The notes beneath the pieces are model-generated. The model made no database searches. It had not been told where the DNA came from and was given only the letters and a program-made list of their open reading frames with translations. Shown piece by piece: positions 44,262 through 51,972 of a stretch of DNA of 64,000 nt (its first letter is position 1; every line of letters begins with the position of its first letter). The stretch lies in contig CAWIUF010000053.1 in the NCBI GenBank assembly GCA_963839095.1, positions 434,001-498,000 of the forward strand, read 5' to 3'. Source of the DNA: Palsa-504 sp963839095. GTDB lineage: Bacteria > Actinomycetota > Actinomycetes > Streptosporangiales > Streptosporangiaceae. A program made the position numbers and the translations under genes.

Positions 44262-44615
44262 ATGGGACCAGGCGTCATGTTCGTCGTTGTCATCATCGCG
44301 CTGGCCTGCGGCTTCGCCGGGCAAGCCATCGGGAGGCCGAAGGGCTACCCGGGCGCCGGGTTTGCGATAGGCCTGCTCCTGGGTGTCTTCGGTATCGTGA
44401 TCGTTGCCTTGATGCCGGAAACGGAGGCGGTGAAGGCCGCCCGGGCGCAGTGGCAGTACCAGGCACAGCTGGCCGCCGCGCAACAGCAGTACGAGATCCA
44501 GGTCGAGGCGGCACGCAGAGCCGGATACCCGTTCGCGTCCCCGCCGCCAGGATCATGGCAGCCGTATCAGGAACCGCAGCCGCCGTATCAGGACTGGCAG
44601 TCCCCCCGTCCCTGA
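44262..44615 (+). CDS. Small membrane protein with coiled-coil and Pro/Gln-rich tail
   Basis: The protein is 117 aa. Two short membrane helices (VMFVVVIIALACGFAGQAIG; GFAIGLLLGVFGIVIVALMP) with GRPKGYPGAGF between them resemble the GlsB/YeaQ-type fold. An Ala/Gln-rich coiled coil (VKAARAQWQYQAQLAAAQQQ) and a PYQEPQPPYQ tail follow. ATG 44262 has GGAGG upstream. It is divergent from the T4SS-like operon. I know similar short proteins only as uncharacterised membrane or stress-response proteins. Confidence 0.75.
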   Translation: MGPGVMFVVVIIALACGFAGQAIGRPKGYPGAGFAIGLLLGVFGIVIVALMPETEAVKAARAQWQYQAQLAAAQQQYEIQVEAARRAGYPFASPPPGSWQPYQEPQPPYQDWQSPRP

Positions 44616-44790
44616 CTGAGGCGCGGCCGTCACCCACGGACCCGGGCCAGGCCCGTGCGGCACGTCGTTTCCGTGCCGTTTCAGAGCCGCTCCAGGGCTG
44701 TTCCAGCCGCGGATGGCACAGTGCACCCACGGACGCCGACCGGCTGCCTCGGTTCGCAACTGGGTTGTAGCTGACGTAACAATGAGATAT

Positions 44791-44804
44791 ATAGTAGTTA
44801 CTAT
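44791..44804. promoter_or_regulatory. AT-rich palindrome upstream of the tandem small membrane proteins
   Basis: ATAGTAGTTACTAT is a perfect palindrome with 6-bp arms inside an unusually AT-rich patch (44777-44812), 82 bases upstream of ATG 44886. It may be an operator or part of the promoter. Confidence 0.4.
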
Positions 44805-44885
44805 CTGAAATTGACCCTGGTTACGGGGGTAGTGACCACGCGGTTAGAGCTGGTGGCAGGGGTAGAAACCTCGGGGGAGGAAACG

Positions 44886-45152
44886 ATGGATCTCATGTGG
44901 ATACCGGTTGGTATCGCCGCCTGGTTCCTGGTTTCGGTCGTGCTCGGGCTGTGCATCGGCCCGGTTCTCAGACGCTGCTCCCGGGCCCGGGAGTCCGCGG
45001 ATCAGCGGTGGGGCGAGCCGCGTACCTCGCCGGCCTGGCCGACCACGGGCGCAGGCTCCAGCGAGCCCGTCCTGAATGTTCCGGGCGCCCGCCGCCCGGC
45101 GGTGACCGGTCAGCGCGCCTCGTACGTGCCGGACCGCGACGCTGCCCAGTGA
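44886..45152 (+). CDS. Small single-pass membrane protein, first of a tandem paralogue pair
   Basis: The protein is 88 aa. MDLMWIPVGIAAWFLVSVVLGLCIGPVLRRCSRARESADQ is a membrane helix followed by a basic stop-transfer segment, then a Pro/Ser-rich cytosolic tail. ATG 44886 follows GGGGGAGGAAACG, a strong ribosome binding site. The helix and following sequence are nearly repeated in the gene at 45262. I do not recognise a characterised family. Confidence 0.75.
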   Translation: MDLMWIPVGIAAWFLVSVVLGLCIGPVLRRCSRARESADQRWGEPRTSPAWPTTGAGSSEPVLNVPGARRPAVTGQRASYVPDRDAAQ

Positions 45153-45261
45153 CGATGATCCTTGGCCGCGGCGACCGCGAGAAAGTATTGCGGGATGAGA
45201 ACAGAGTGTTACTCTGTGAGATAGGACGTGGTCGCAGGGGAGGCGGCCACGGGGAGGAAAC

Positions 45262-45444
45262 GTGAACCCATGGTGGTGGGTGACGATAGGTCTGGCCGCC
45301 TGGTTTCTGGTCTCGATCGTGGCTGCGCTGTGCATCGGCCCAGTTCTCAGGCGCTCCTCGCAAGCCCGGGAATCCCTGGACCAGGAGTTCGAGGAGTTGC
45401 CGGATAACCGCGAGCCGCCCCAGGATGAACGCGAGGCCTCATAA
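45262..45444 (+). CDS. Small single-pass membrane protein, second of a tandem paralogue pair
   Basis: The protein is 60 aa from GTG 45262, after GGGGAGGAAAC. MNPWWWVTIGLAAWFLVSIVAALCIGPVLRRSSQARESLDQ shares the AAWFLVS, LCIGPVLRR and ARES motifs with its upstream neighbour and has a short acidic tail. The pair clearly arose by duplication, including the ribosome binding region. The function is unknown. Confidence 0.75.
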   Translation: MNPWWWVTIGLAAWFLVSIVAALCIGPVLRRSSQARESLDQEFEELPDNREPPQDEREAS

Positions 45445-45528
45445 CGGCGGCATCGCCGTCGGGCGGCCCTGGCCGGCTTTCGCCCGGCCGACCGATGAGT
45501 CCGGGTCGGTCACCCGGTCTGATCAGTC

Positions 45529-46362
45529 ATGACAACTGCGACAACCGCGCGCCGCATGTTCGGGCTCCTCGAGCCGATCTGCCTGGTCACCTTTTTCGCC
45601 GACGAGTGCAACGAGGAGATGGCCGCGCTCGGCCACCGCACCTACTGGGACGGCTACTTCGCCAGCCGCGCCGCGCCGCTGGGACGAGTGCCGGCCGAGG
45701 TCGTGCACGCAGCCTTCTACAGCTTCGCCGAGGGCGAGGCCGCGCGGCACATCCCGAGCGCCTGGGAGGCGATCCCGCCCGAGGCATCCGTCGCCGCCCG
45801 GCTGCGCGGCAGCACTGCCTCGCTGCGGCGGATCCTCGGCGACGAGCGGGCCGGCTCCCCCGGCCTGACGCGCGCCGCCGACCTCACTACTAAGGCCGCG
45901 ACGAGCGCGCCCACCGCCGGCCGGGTGATGTACGCCGGCCTGCGCACCCTGCCGGTGCCCAGCGACCCGGTTGCCCGGCTGTGGCATTCCGCGACCATGC
46001 TGCGTGAGCACCGCGGCGACGGGCACGTCGCCGCGCTGGTCGGTGCGCGCATCGGCGGCACCGAGGCCCACGTGCTCTCCGCGATAGAGATGGGCATCGA
46101 CCCGCCGGAGTCGTTCGGGCGCATCCACCACCTGCCGAAAACGCGGCTGGCGGAGGTCATGGACGGGCTGCGCGAGCGCGGTCTCGTCGACACCGGCGGC
46201 GGTTTCACCGACGCCGGCCGGGAGACCAAGCAGCGCATCGAAGCCCTCACCGACGAGCTCGCCGCCCCGCCGTACGATGCACTGTCCCCCGCCGAGCTCG
46301 ACGAGCTGATCACCGAGCTCGAACCCATCAGCGCGGCGCTGGTGGCCACGGGATCGCAATGA
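45529..46362 (+). CDS. SCO6745 family protein
   Basis: The protein is 277 aa. ARRMFGLLEPICLVTFFADECNEEMAALGHRTYWDGYFASRAAPLG is the family signature, followed by VVHAAFYSFAEG and VARLWHSATMLREHRGDGHVAALV, and a C-terminal winged-helix-like part (LAEVMDGLRERGLVDTGGGFTDAGRETKQRIE). The C-terminus resembles a MarR-like fold, but DNA binding is not proven. ATG 45529 is chosen. It converges on ychF with a 15-base gap. Confidence 0.8.
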   Translation: MTTATTARRMFGLLEPICLVTFFADECNEEMAALGHRTYWDGYFASRAAPLGRVPAEVVHAAFYSFAEGEAARHIPSAWEAIPPEASVAARLRGSTASLRRILGDERAGSPGLTRAADLTTKAATSAPTAGRVMYAGLRTLPVPSDPVARLWHSATMLREHRGDGHVAALVGARIGGTEAHVLSAIEMGIDPPESFGRIHHLPKTRLAEVMDGLRERGLVDTGGGFTDAGRETKQRIEALTDELAAPPYDALSPAELDELITELEPISAALVATGSQ

Positions 46363-46377
46363 CGAGCAGCGACCGGC

Positions 46378-47469
46378 TCAGACGTTGAAGCGGAACTCCA
46401 CGACGTCGCCGTCGCGCATGACGTAGTCCTTGCCCTCGATGCGGGCCTTGCCCGCGGCGCGGGCCGCGGGCAGCGAGCCGGCCGCGATCAGGTCGTCGTA
46501 GGAGACCACCTCGGCCTTGATGAAGCCGCGCTGGAAGTCGGTGTGGATGACGCCGGCCGCCTCGGGCGCCGTCGCCCCGGCCCGGATCTCCCAGGCCCGG
46601 GTCTCCTTCGGGCCCGCGGTGAGGAATGTCTGCAGGCCCAGCGCGCGGAACCCGGCCCGGGCCAGCTGGGCCAGCCCCGGCTCGCCCATCCCGGCCTCGG
46701 CGAGCAGCTCGGCGGCCTCGTCCTCGGGCAGCTCAGCCAGGTCGGCCTCGGTCTTGGCGTCCAGGAAGATCGCCTCGGCCGGGGCCACCAGCTCAGCCAG
46801 GCGCTTGCGCAGGTCCTCGTCGGCCAGCTCGGCCACGTCCACGTTGAACACGTACAGGAACGGCTTGGCCGTCAGCAGGTGCAGCTCGCGCAGCGCGTGC
46901 ACGTCGATCTTGGCGGCGGCGGCGCCGGCCGACAGCGCGGTCCCGGAGTCCAGCAGCTTCTGCGCCGCCTCGGCGGCCGCCACCGCCTGCGCCTTCTCGG
47001 GATCCTTGGCGAACTTGGTCTCCTTGACCAGCCGGGGCAGCGCCTTCTCCAGGGTCTGCAGGTCGGCCAGGATCAGCTCGGTGATGACGGTCTCGATGTC
47101 GCGTTCCGGTGACACGTCACCGTCCACGTGCGTCACGTCGGGGTCGGCGAAGACCCGCACCACCTGGCAGATCGCGTCGGTCTCGCGGATATGGGCGAGG
47201 AACTGGTTGCCCAGACCCTGGCCCTGCGAGGCGCCGCGGACCAGGCCGGCGATGTCGGTGAACCGCACGCTGGCCGGCACGATCCGGGCCGAGTCATACA
47301 GCCGGGCCAGCTCGGCCAGCCGCGGATCGGGCACGCCGACCACGCCCACGTTCGGCTCGATCGTGGCGAACGGGTAGTTCGACGCCAGGGCACTGGCCCG
47401 GGTCAGCGCATTGAACAAGGTGGACTTGCCGACGTTGGGCAGGCCGACAATGCCGATAGACAGACTCAC
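46378..47469 (-). CDS. ychF: Ribosome-binding ATPase YchF (Obg family)
   Basis: The protein is 363 aa. The G1 loop is GIVGLPNVGKSTLFNALT, the G3 region FTDIAGLVRGASQGQGLGNQF, and the specificity segment is YVFNVD in place of the NKxD of GTPases, as in YchF, which prefers ATP. The C-terminal TGS domain has VIHTDFQRGFIKAEV and MRDGDVVEFRFNV. GTG 47469 overlaps the stop of the PP2C gene (GTGA), so the genes are coupled. YchF associates with ribosomes and links to oxidative-stress control. Confidence 0.95.
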   Translation of the reverse strand: MSLSIGIVGLPNVGKSTLFNALTRASALASNYPFATIEPNVGVVGVPDPRLAELARLYDSARIVPASVRFTDIAGLVRGASQGQGLGNQFLAHIRETDAICQVVRVFADPDVTHVDGDVSPERDIETVITELILADLQTLEKALPRLVKETKFAKDPEKAQAVAAAEAAQKLLDSGTALSAGAAAAKIDVHALRELHLLTAKPFLYVFNVDVAELADEDLRKRLAELVAPAEAIFLDAKTEADLAELPEDEAAELLAEAGMGEPGLAQLARAGFRALGLQTFLTAGPKETRAWEIRAGATAPEAAGVIHTDFQRGFIKAEVVSYDDLIAAGSLPAARAAGKARIEGKDYVMRDGDVVEFRFNV

Positions 47470-48179
47470 TTGGGCGAGTGTACGACGTCGACCACGATGA
47501 CGGTGATGTTGTCCCGGCCGCCCGCGTCGTTGGCCGCGCCGACCAGCGCGGCGGCCGCCTGCTGAGGGTCGGCGCCGGCCAGCAGCGGCAGGATCAGGTC
47601 ATCGGGCAGCTCGCCGGACAGGCCGTCGGAACACAGCAGGTACCGGTCTCCGGCGATCGCGGGCAGCAGCCAGTGGTCGGCGCGCAGGGGCCGGCCGATG
47701 CCCAGGGCCCGGGTGATCACGTTGCGGCGCGGATGGGTACGCGCCTGGTCGCGGGTGAGCTTGCCCGCGCGGACGAGCTCCTGGACCTCCGAATGGTCCT
47801 CGGTGACCTGGTCCAGGTGTCCTCCGGCGAAGCGGTAGACGCGCGAGTCGCCGACATTGAACACCATCAGGTGATGACCGCCGGCGGTCTCGAGCGAGGC
47901 CAGACCGGTGACCGTGGTGCCCATGCCTTCCGGTTCGTGCCGGGCGATGGCCTGGTTGGCGGCCTCCAGCGCGGCCAGCACGGCGGGCACGGACAGCGGC
48001 CCTTCCCGGACGCATTCGGTGAGCGTCTCGATGGCCAGCGCGCTGGCCAGGTCACCGGCGGCGTGGCCGCCCATGCCGTCGGCGACGGCGTACAGCGGCG
48101 GCCGGGCCAGGTAACTGTCCTCGTTGAGCTGACGGACACGGCCGGTGGACGTGGCCGCCCCGTGCCCGAACCCGGTCAC
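47466..48179 (-). CDS. PP2C family serine/threonine phosphatase
   Basis: The protein is 237 aa, a stand-alone catalytic domain. Metal-binding motifs are RQLNEDSYLARP, YAVADGMGGHAAGD, VGDSRVYRFAGG, LCSDGLSGELP and GGRDNITVIVVD, so it should be an active Mn/Mg phosphatase like the cytosolic part of PstP, but without a membrane anchor. GTG 48179 shares one base with the TAG of the TPP enzyme (TAGTG), and its own stop overlaps the ychF start. It may reverse Ser/Thr kinase signalling, possibly acting on its operon partners. Confidence 0.9.
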   Translation of the reverse strand: MTGFGHGAATSTGRVRQLNEDSYLARPPLYAVADGMGGHAAGDLASALAIETLTECVREGPLSVPAVLAALEAANQAIARHEPEGMGTTVTGLASLETAGGHHLMVFNVGDSRVYRFAGGHLDQVTEDHSEVQELVRAGKLTRDQARTHPRRNVITRALGIGRPLRADHWLLPAIAGDRYLLCSDGLSGELPDDLILPLLAGADPQQAAAALVGAANDAGGRDNITVIVVDVVHSPK

Positions 48180-49834
48180 TAGAACTGGGCCTGGTACTGG
48201 GCGGGGTCGATGCGGGCCTCGACGATCAGCGGGCGGGAGCGGGCGGCCAAGCCGGCCAGGGCCTTCTCCAGGGCGGCCGGGGTGTCGGCCCGGACGCCGT
48301 CGCAGCCGGTGGCCTCGGCCAGGGCGACCAGGTCCATGCCGTCCATCCGGGTGGCGGTGGGCGGGTAGCCGACCGACTGCTGGCGCAGCTCGATCCGGTT
48401 CAGGCTGCCGTCGGCGAACACCACCACGGTGACCGGCAGGCCCAGCGACGAGGCGACCCGCAGCTCGGTCGCCGCCATGGCGAAGCCGCCATCGCCGACC
48501 AGGGCCAGTACCGGCCGGTCGGGCCGGGTGAGCCGGGCCGCGATCGCCGCCGGGACGCCGAACCCCATGGCCGACAGGCCGTTGGGGATCAGCACCGTAC
48601 GGGGCTCGCCGGCCTGCCACGCCTGGCCCGCCATGATCTTGTGCGAGCCGACGTCGGTGGTCAGGATCGTGCCCGGCGGCGCGGCCTCCCGGGCGATCGT
48701 GACCACGTCCGAGGGGTTGAGGCGGCCCTCGGCCCGGCCGGCCAGCCAGGCCGCCCGCAGCCGGAGCCGGTGCGCGGCGACCGCGGCCTCTTCCCACCGG
48801 GGCTCCCCCGTCCACTGCGCGGTCAGCCAGCCCAGCAGCGCCCCGACATGGCCGACCAGCTCGTGCGCGGCGGCGTAGACCTGGTCGGTGTTCGGGGTGG
48901 TGTCCAGGTGCAGCACCGGGGTGCTGACCGACCAGGGGCTGATCAGCTCGACCGGGTCGAAGCCCGCCGCCAGGATCAGGTCGGCCCCGGCCAGCAGGTC
49001 CCAGACGACCCGGTAGCCCGCCATGTCGAGCACGCCCGCGAAGTAGGGATGGTCCTCGGGAAAGATGCCCTTGGCCATCGGCGAGACCACCACCGGGATC
49101 CCGGCCCGCTCGGCCAGCCGGACCAGTTCCGGGCCGGCCGCGCAGCGCAGGGCGGCGATGCCCGCCAGCAGCACCGGGCGGCGCGCCGCGGCCAGCGTCC
49201 GCAGCGGGTCACCCTCGCCGTAGACATCGACTGTGCCGGCCGCCGGGGCCATCGGGGGCAGCCGGACCTCGCCTGCGGCCAGGCCCGCCCCGGCTGACAC
49301 CGGACCGGCCGGGGCGGGCCAGGCGTCGGCGGTCACGGTCAGGCTGACGGCACCGGGGCGCTCGGCCACCGCGGTCCGCAGCGCCTTGCGGATGACGACG
49401 TCGGCCGAGGCCGGCTCCAGGCGCAGCGCCAGCTTGCTGACCGGCGCGAACATCCGGCCGTGGTCCACCACCTGGTGGGTGAAGAACTGCTCGCGGGAGC
49501 TCTCGATCTGGCCGGAGATCGCGAGCAGCGGCACCCGGTCCAGGGTGGCCGCGGCCACGCCGTTCAGCACCGCGGTCGACCCGGGCCCCAGGGTGGACAG
49601 GCAGACGCCGGGGTTCCCGCCGGTCATCGCGGCCGCCTCGGCCATGAACGCGGCCGTGCCCTCCCGGACCGCGGACACCATCTCGATGCCGCGGTGGGTC
49701 ACCGCTTCCATGAAGTCGATGACGGACTCGCCGGGATAGCCGAACACGTGCCGCACCCCGGCCGCGTGCAGGTACCCGGCGAGCAGGGCGGCGGTGGACC
49801 CCGGGGCCGGGGCGGATTCGGGCAGCTGAGCCAT
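48179..49834 (-). CDS. Thiamine-pyrophosphate enzyme (acetolactate synthase-like)
   Basis: The protein is 551 aa with the three-domain TPP layout. The N-terminal PYR domain has the catalytic Glu in VFGYPGESVIDFM and LSTLGPGSTAVLNGVAAA. The middle Rossmann domain includes RPVLLAGIAALRC. The C-terminal PP domain has ILTTDVGSHKIMAGQ, NGLSAMGFGVPAAIAA and the TPP/Mg motif LVGDGGFAMAATELRVASSLG ending ADGSLN. Relatives include acetolactate synthase, glyoxylate carboligase and others; substrate choice cannot be read from this. No regulatory subunit gene is adjacent, which argues against the biosynthetic IlvB. ATG 49834 was chosen; the open frame upstream is Pro-rich shadow. Confidence 0.82.
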   Translation of the reverse strand: MAQLPESAPAPGSTAALLAGYLHAAGVRHVFGYPGESVIDFMEAVTHRGIEMVSAVREGTAAFMAEAAAMTGGNPGVCLSTLGPGSTAVLNGVAAATLDRVPLLAISGQIESSREQFFTHQVVDHGRMFAPVSKLALRLEPASADVVIRKALRTAVAERPGAVSLTVTADAWPAPAGPVSAGAGLAAGEVRLPPMAPAAGTVDVYGEGDPLRTLAAARRPVLLAGIAALRCAAGPELVRLAERAGIPVVVSPMAKGIFPEDHPYFAGVLDMAGYRVVWDLLAGADLILAAGFDPVELISPWSVSTPVLHLDTTPNTDQVYAAAHELVGHVGALLGWLTAQWTGEPRWEEAAVAAHRLRLRAAWLAGRAEGRLNPSDVVTIAREAAPPGTILTTDVGSHKIMAGQAWQAGEPRTVLIPNGLSAMGFGVPAAIAARLTRPDRPVLALVGDGGFAMAATELRVASSLGLPVTVVVFADGSLNRIELRQQSVGYPPTATRMDGMDLVALAEATGCDGVRADTPAALEKALAGLAARSRPLIVEARIDPAQYQAQF

Positions 49835-49977
49835 CGCCCCATTGTGCACGCAGGGGGCCGGGGCGGGAACGGAGCCCGTTCGGTCCGGGTTTTTGTGGTC
49901 GCGGGCTGGGGGCGTTTGGCCGGCGGGCGGGCGTGTCTGCGCCGGGTTGGGCCCGCGCGGTGGGATCATCGCTGCAT

Positions 49978-51291
49978 ATGGGTGCGGTCTTGTTGCTTGC
50001 CGGACTGCTGCTCGGGATCGTCATCGGGGCAGCGATCGGATATCTCTTCGCCCGCGGCCGGCTGTCGGCCGGTGCCGCGTCGGCGGAGGAGCGAGCGCGG
50101 GCGGCCGACGAGAGATGCCGGATGATCGAGCGCGGCGCGGCCGAGCGGGCCGCGCTGGTGGAGAGCCAGCTGGCGGAGCGGTTCCAGGCACTGTCGGCGC
50201 AGGCGCTCGACGCCAGCACCACGCGCTTCCTCGAGGTCGCCGAGGGGCGGCTGCAGGCCGCCAACGCGACCGCGGCGGGCGAGCTCGACGTCCGCCGCGC
50301 CGCGGTCGAGCACCTGATCGAGCCGCTGCTGACGACCCTGAGCCGGGTCGAGGAGCAGCTCCGGGAGTCCGACGCGGCCCGGGTCCGGTCCCACGCCGCG
50401 CTGGCCGAGCAGGTTCATTTCGCGCAGCGGAGCTCGGAGCAGCTGCGGACGCAGACCCAGTCGCTGGTGACCGCGCTGCGGCGGCCGGAAGCCCGCGGCC
50501 GCTGGGGCGAAATGCAGCTGCGCCGGGTGGTCGAGCTGGCCGGGATGAGCGCCCGCTGCGACTTCGACGAGCAGGTCACGGTGACCACGCCGGACGGCCC
50601 GATCCGGCCCGACCTGGTGGTCCGGCTGGCCGGCGGCAAGAACATCGTGGTGGACTCCAAGGTCTCGCTGGCCGCGTACCTGGAGGCGGCCGAGACCGAC
50701 GACGACACCGTGCGCTCGGCCCGGCTGGAAGCCCACGCCCGGCACCTGCGGAACCACGTGGACCAGCTGGCGGCCAAGGCCTACTGGACCGCGCTGAGCC
50801 CTTCCCCCGAGTTCGTCATCCTGTTCATCCCGGGCGAGGCCTTCCTGGCGCCGGCGCTGGAGCGCGATCCCGGGCTGCTGGAGCACGCGCTCGCCCGCAA
50901 GGTGCACATCGCCACCCCCACCACGCTGGTCACCATGCTGCGCACCGCGCAGTACGCCTGGCAGCAGGCGGCGCTGGCCGAGAACGCCCGCGCCGTGTTC
51001 GACCTCGGCCGCCAGCTTTACGACCGGATCGCGGGCCTCGGCGGGCACGTGGACCGGCTGGGCCGCACGCTGGCCAAGGCGGTGACCGCTTACAACCAGA
51101 CGGTCGGCTCGCTGGAGAGCCGGGTGCTGCCCAGCGCCCGGCGGCTGAGCGAGCTCGGCGTGGTGGACGGCGAGCTCGAGGGACCCGCGCTGGTCGAGGA
51201 GCTGCCGCGGGCGCTGTCCGCGCCGGAACTGGTCGCCGGTACCGATGAGGCGGACCTGGACGCGGCCAGCCTGGTGCGTACCGCTCGATGA
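49978..51291 (+). CDS. rmuC: DNA recombination protein RmuC homologue
   Basis: The protein is 437 aa. An N-terminal membrane helix (VLLLAGLLLGIVIGAAIGYLF) is followed by a long coiled coil (AEERARAADERCRMIERGAAE to VEEQLRESDAARV). The RmuC nuclease-like core has ARGRWGEMQLRRVVELAGM, DLVVRLAGGKNIVVDSKVSL, FVILFIPGEAFL and VHIATPTTLVTMLRTAQYAW, with the PD-(D/E)xK-like DSK. RmuC limits inversions at inverted repeats. ATG 49978 was chosen. The downstream DUF6542 gene overlaps by 4 bases (ATGA). Confidence 0.9.
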   Translation: MGAVLLLAGLLLGIVIGAAIGYLFARGRLSAGAASAEERARAADERCRMIERGAAERAALVESQLAERFQALSAQALDASTTRFLEVAEGRLQAANATAAGELDVRRAAVEHLIEPLLTTLSRVEEQLRESDAARVRSHAALAEQVHFAQRSSEQLRTQTQSLVTALRRPEARGRWGEMQLRRVVELAGMSARCDFDEQVTVTTPDGPIRPDLVVRLAGGKNIVVDSKVSLAAYLEAAETDDDTVRSARLEAHARHLRNHVDQLAAKAYWTALSPSPEFVILFIPGEAFLAPALERDPGLLEHALARKVHIATPTTLVTMLRTAQYAWQQAALAENARAVFDLGRQLYDRIAGLGGHVDRLGRTLAKAVTAYNQTVGSLESRVLPSARRLSELGVVDGELEGPALVEELPRALSAPELVAGTDEADLDAASLVRTAR

Positions 51292-51788
51292 CGCAGACCA
51301 AGACCGCGGGCCCGCGGGCGCGGACGCAGGGACCGCCGGGTCGCCCATCCGGGGGTTCGGTCCGGCTGACCGGACGCGGCGGGGGGGTGGCGCTGTTCGC
51401 GGCGTGCTTTCTCAGCCTGCTGTTCGCGGCGTGGACCGGCTGGACGGTGGTCGCCGACGTAGTGTTCGTCATGACGTGCGGGCTGGTCTCCTGCTACACC
51501 AAGCCCGCCGGGCTGCGCAGCCTGGTGGTCTGCCCGCCGCTGGCCTTCTGCGCCGGGAGCGTGCTGGCCCAGCTGATCACCGCGGCCGACACCTTCTCGG
51601 CCCTGACCGGGATCCTGGTCACGCTGGGCGGCTCGGCGCTGTGGCTGTTCACCGGCACCGGGCTCACCATGGCGATCGCCTTCGGCCGCGGCTGGCGGCC
51701 CGAACTGCCCGGGCGGTTGCTCGGCAACCTGCGGGTGGCGCTGCGGGACGCGCGGCCTCGCGGTGACCGGTGGATCGAGCGGCGGTAG
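51288..51788 (+). CDS. DUF6542 membrane protein
   Basis: The protein is 166 aa. After a basic, Gly/Pro-rich N-terminus come four membrane helices (VALFAACFLSLLFAAWTG; VVADVVFVMTCGLVSCY; LVVCPPLAFCAGSVLAQLI; ALTGILVTLGGSALWLFTG). A short basic C-terminus (RPELPGRLLGNLRVALRD) follows. The family is uncharacterised and regularly placed after rmuC in actinomycetes. Its ATG overlaps the rmuC stop. Confidence 0.85.
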   Translation: MTQTKTAGPRARTQGPPGRPSGGSVRLTGRGGGVALFAACFLSLLFAAWTGWTVVADVVFVMTCGLVSCYTKPAGLRSLVVCPPLAFCAGSVLAQLITAADTFSALTGILVTLGGSALWLFTGTGLTMAIAFGRGWRPELPGRLLGNLRVALRDARPRGDRWIERR

Positions 51789-51972
51789 CCGGACCGGCGC
51801 CCTGGCGAGGTCCTAGGCGCCCGTAGATACGAAGCGCCGGGTCACCACGGCCGCTGGCCCCCGAAGGAAACAGTCAGCCGTTCCCTCCCAAGGTGACCGG
51901 CGCTTGGCGACAACATAGGCCCAACCCGCCTCCCCTGACAGTCGAGGAGAATTCCCTATCGGGATGCGGCGA

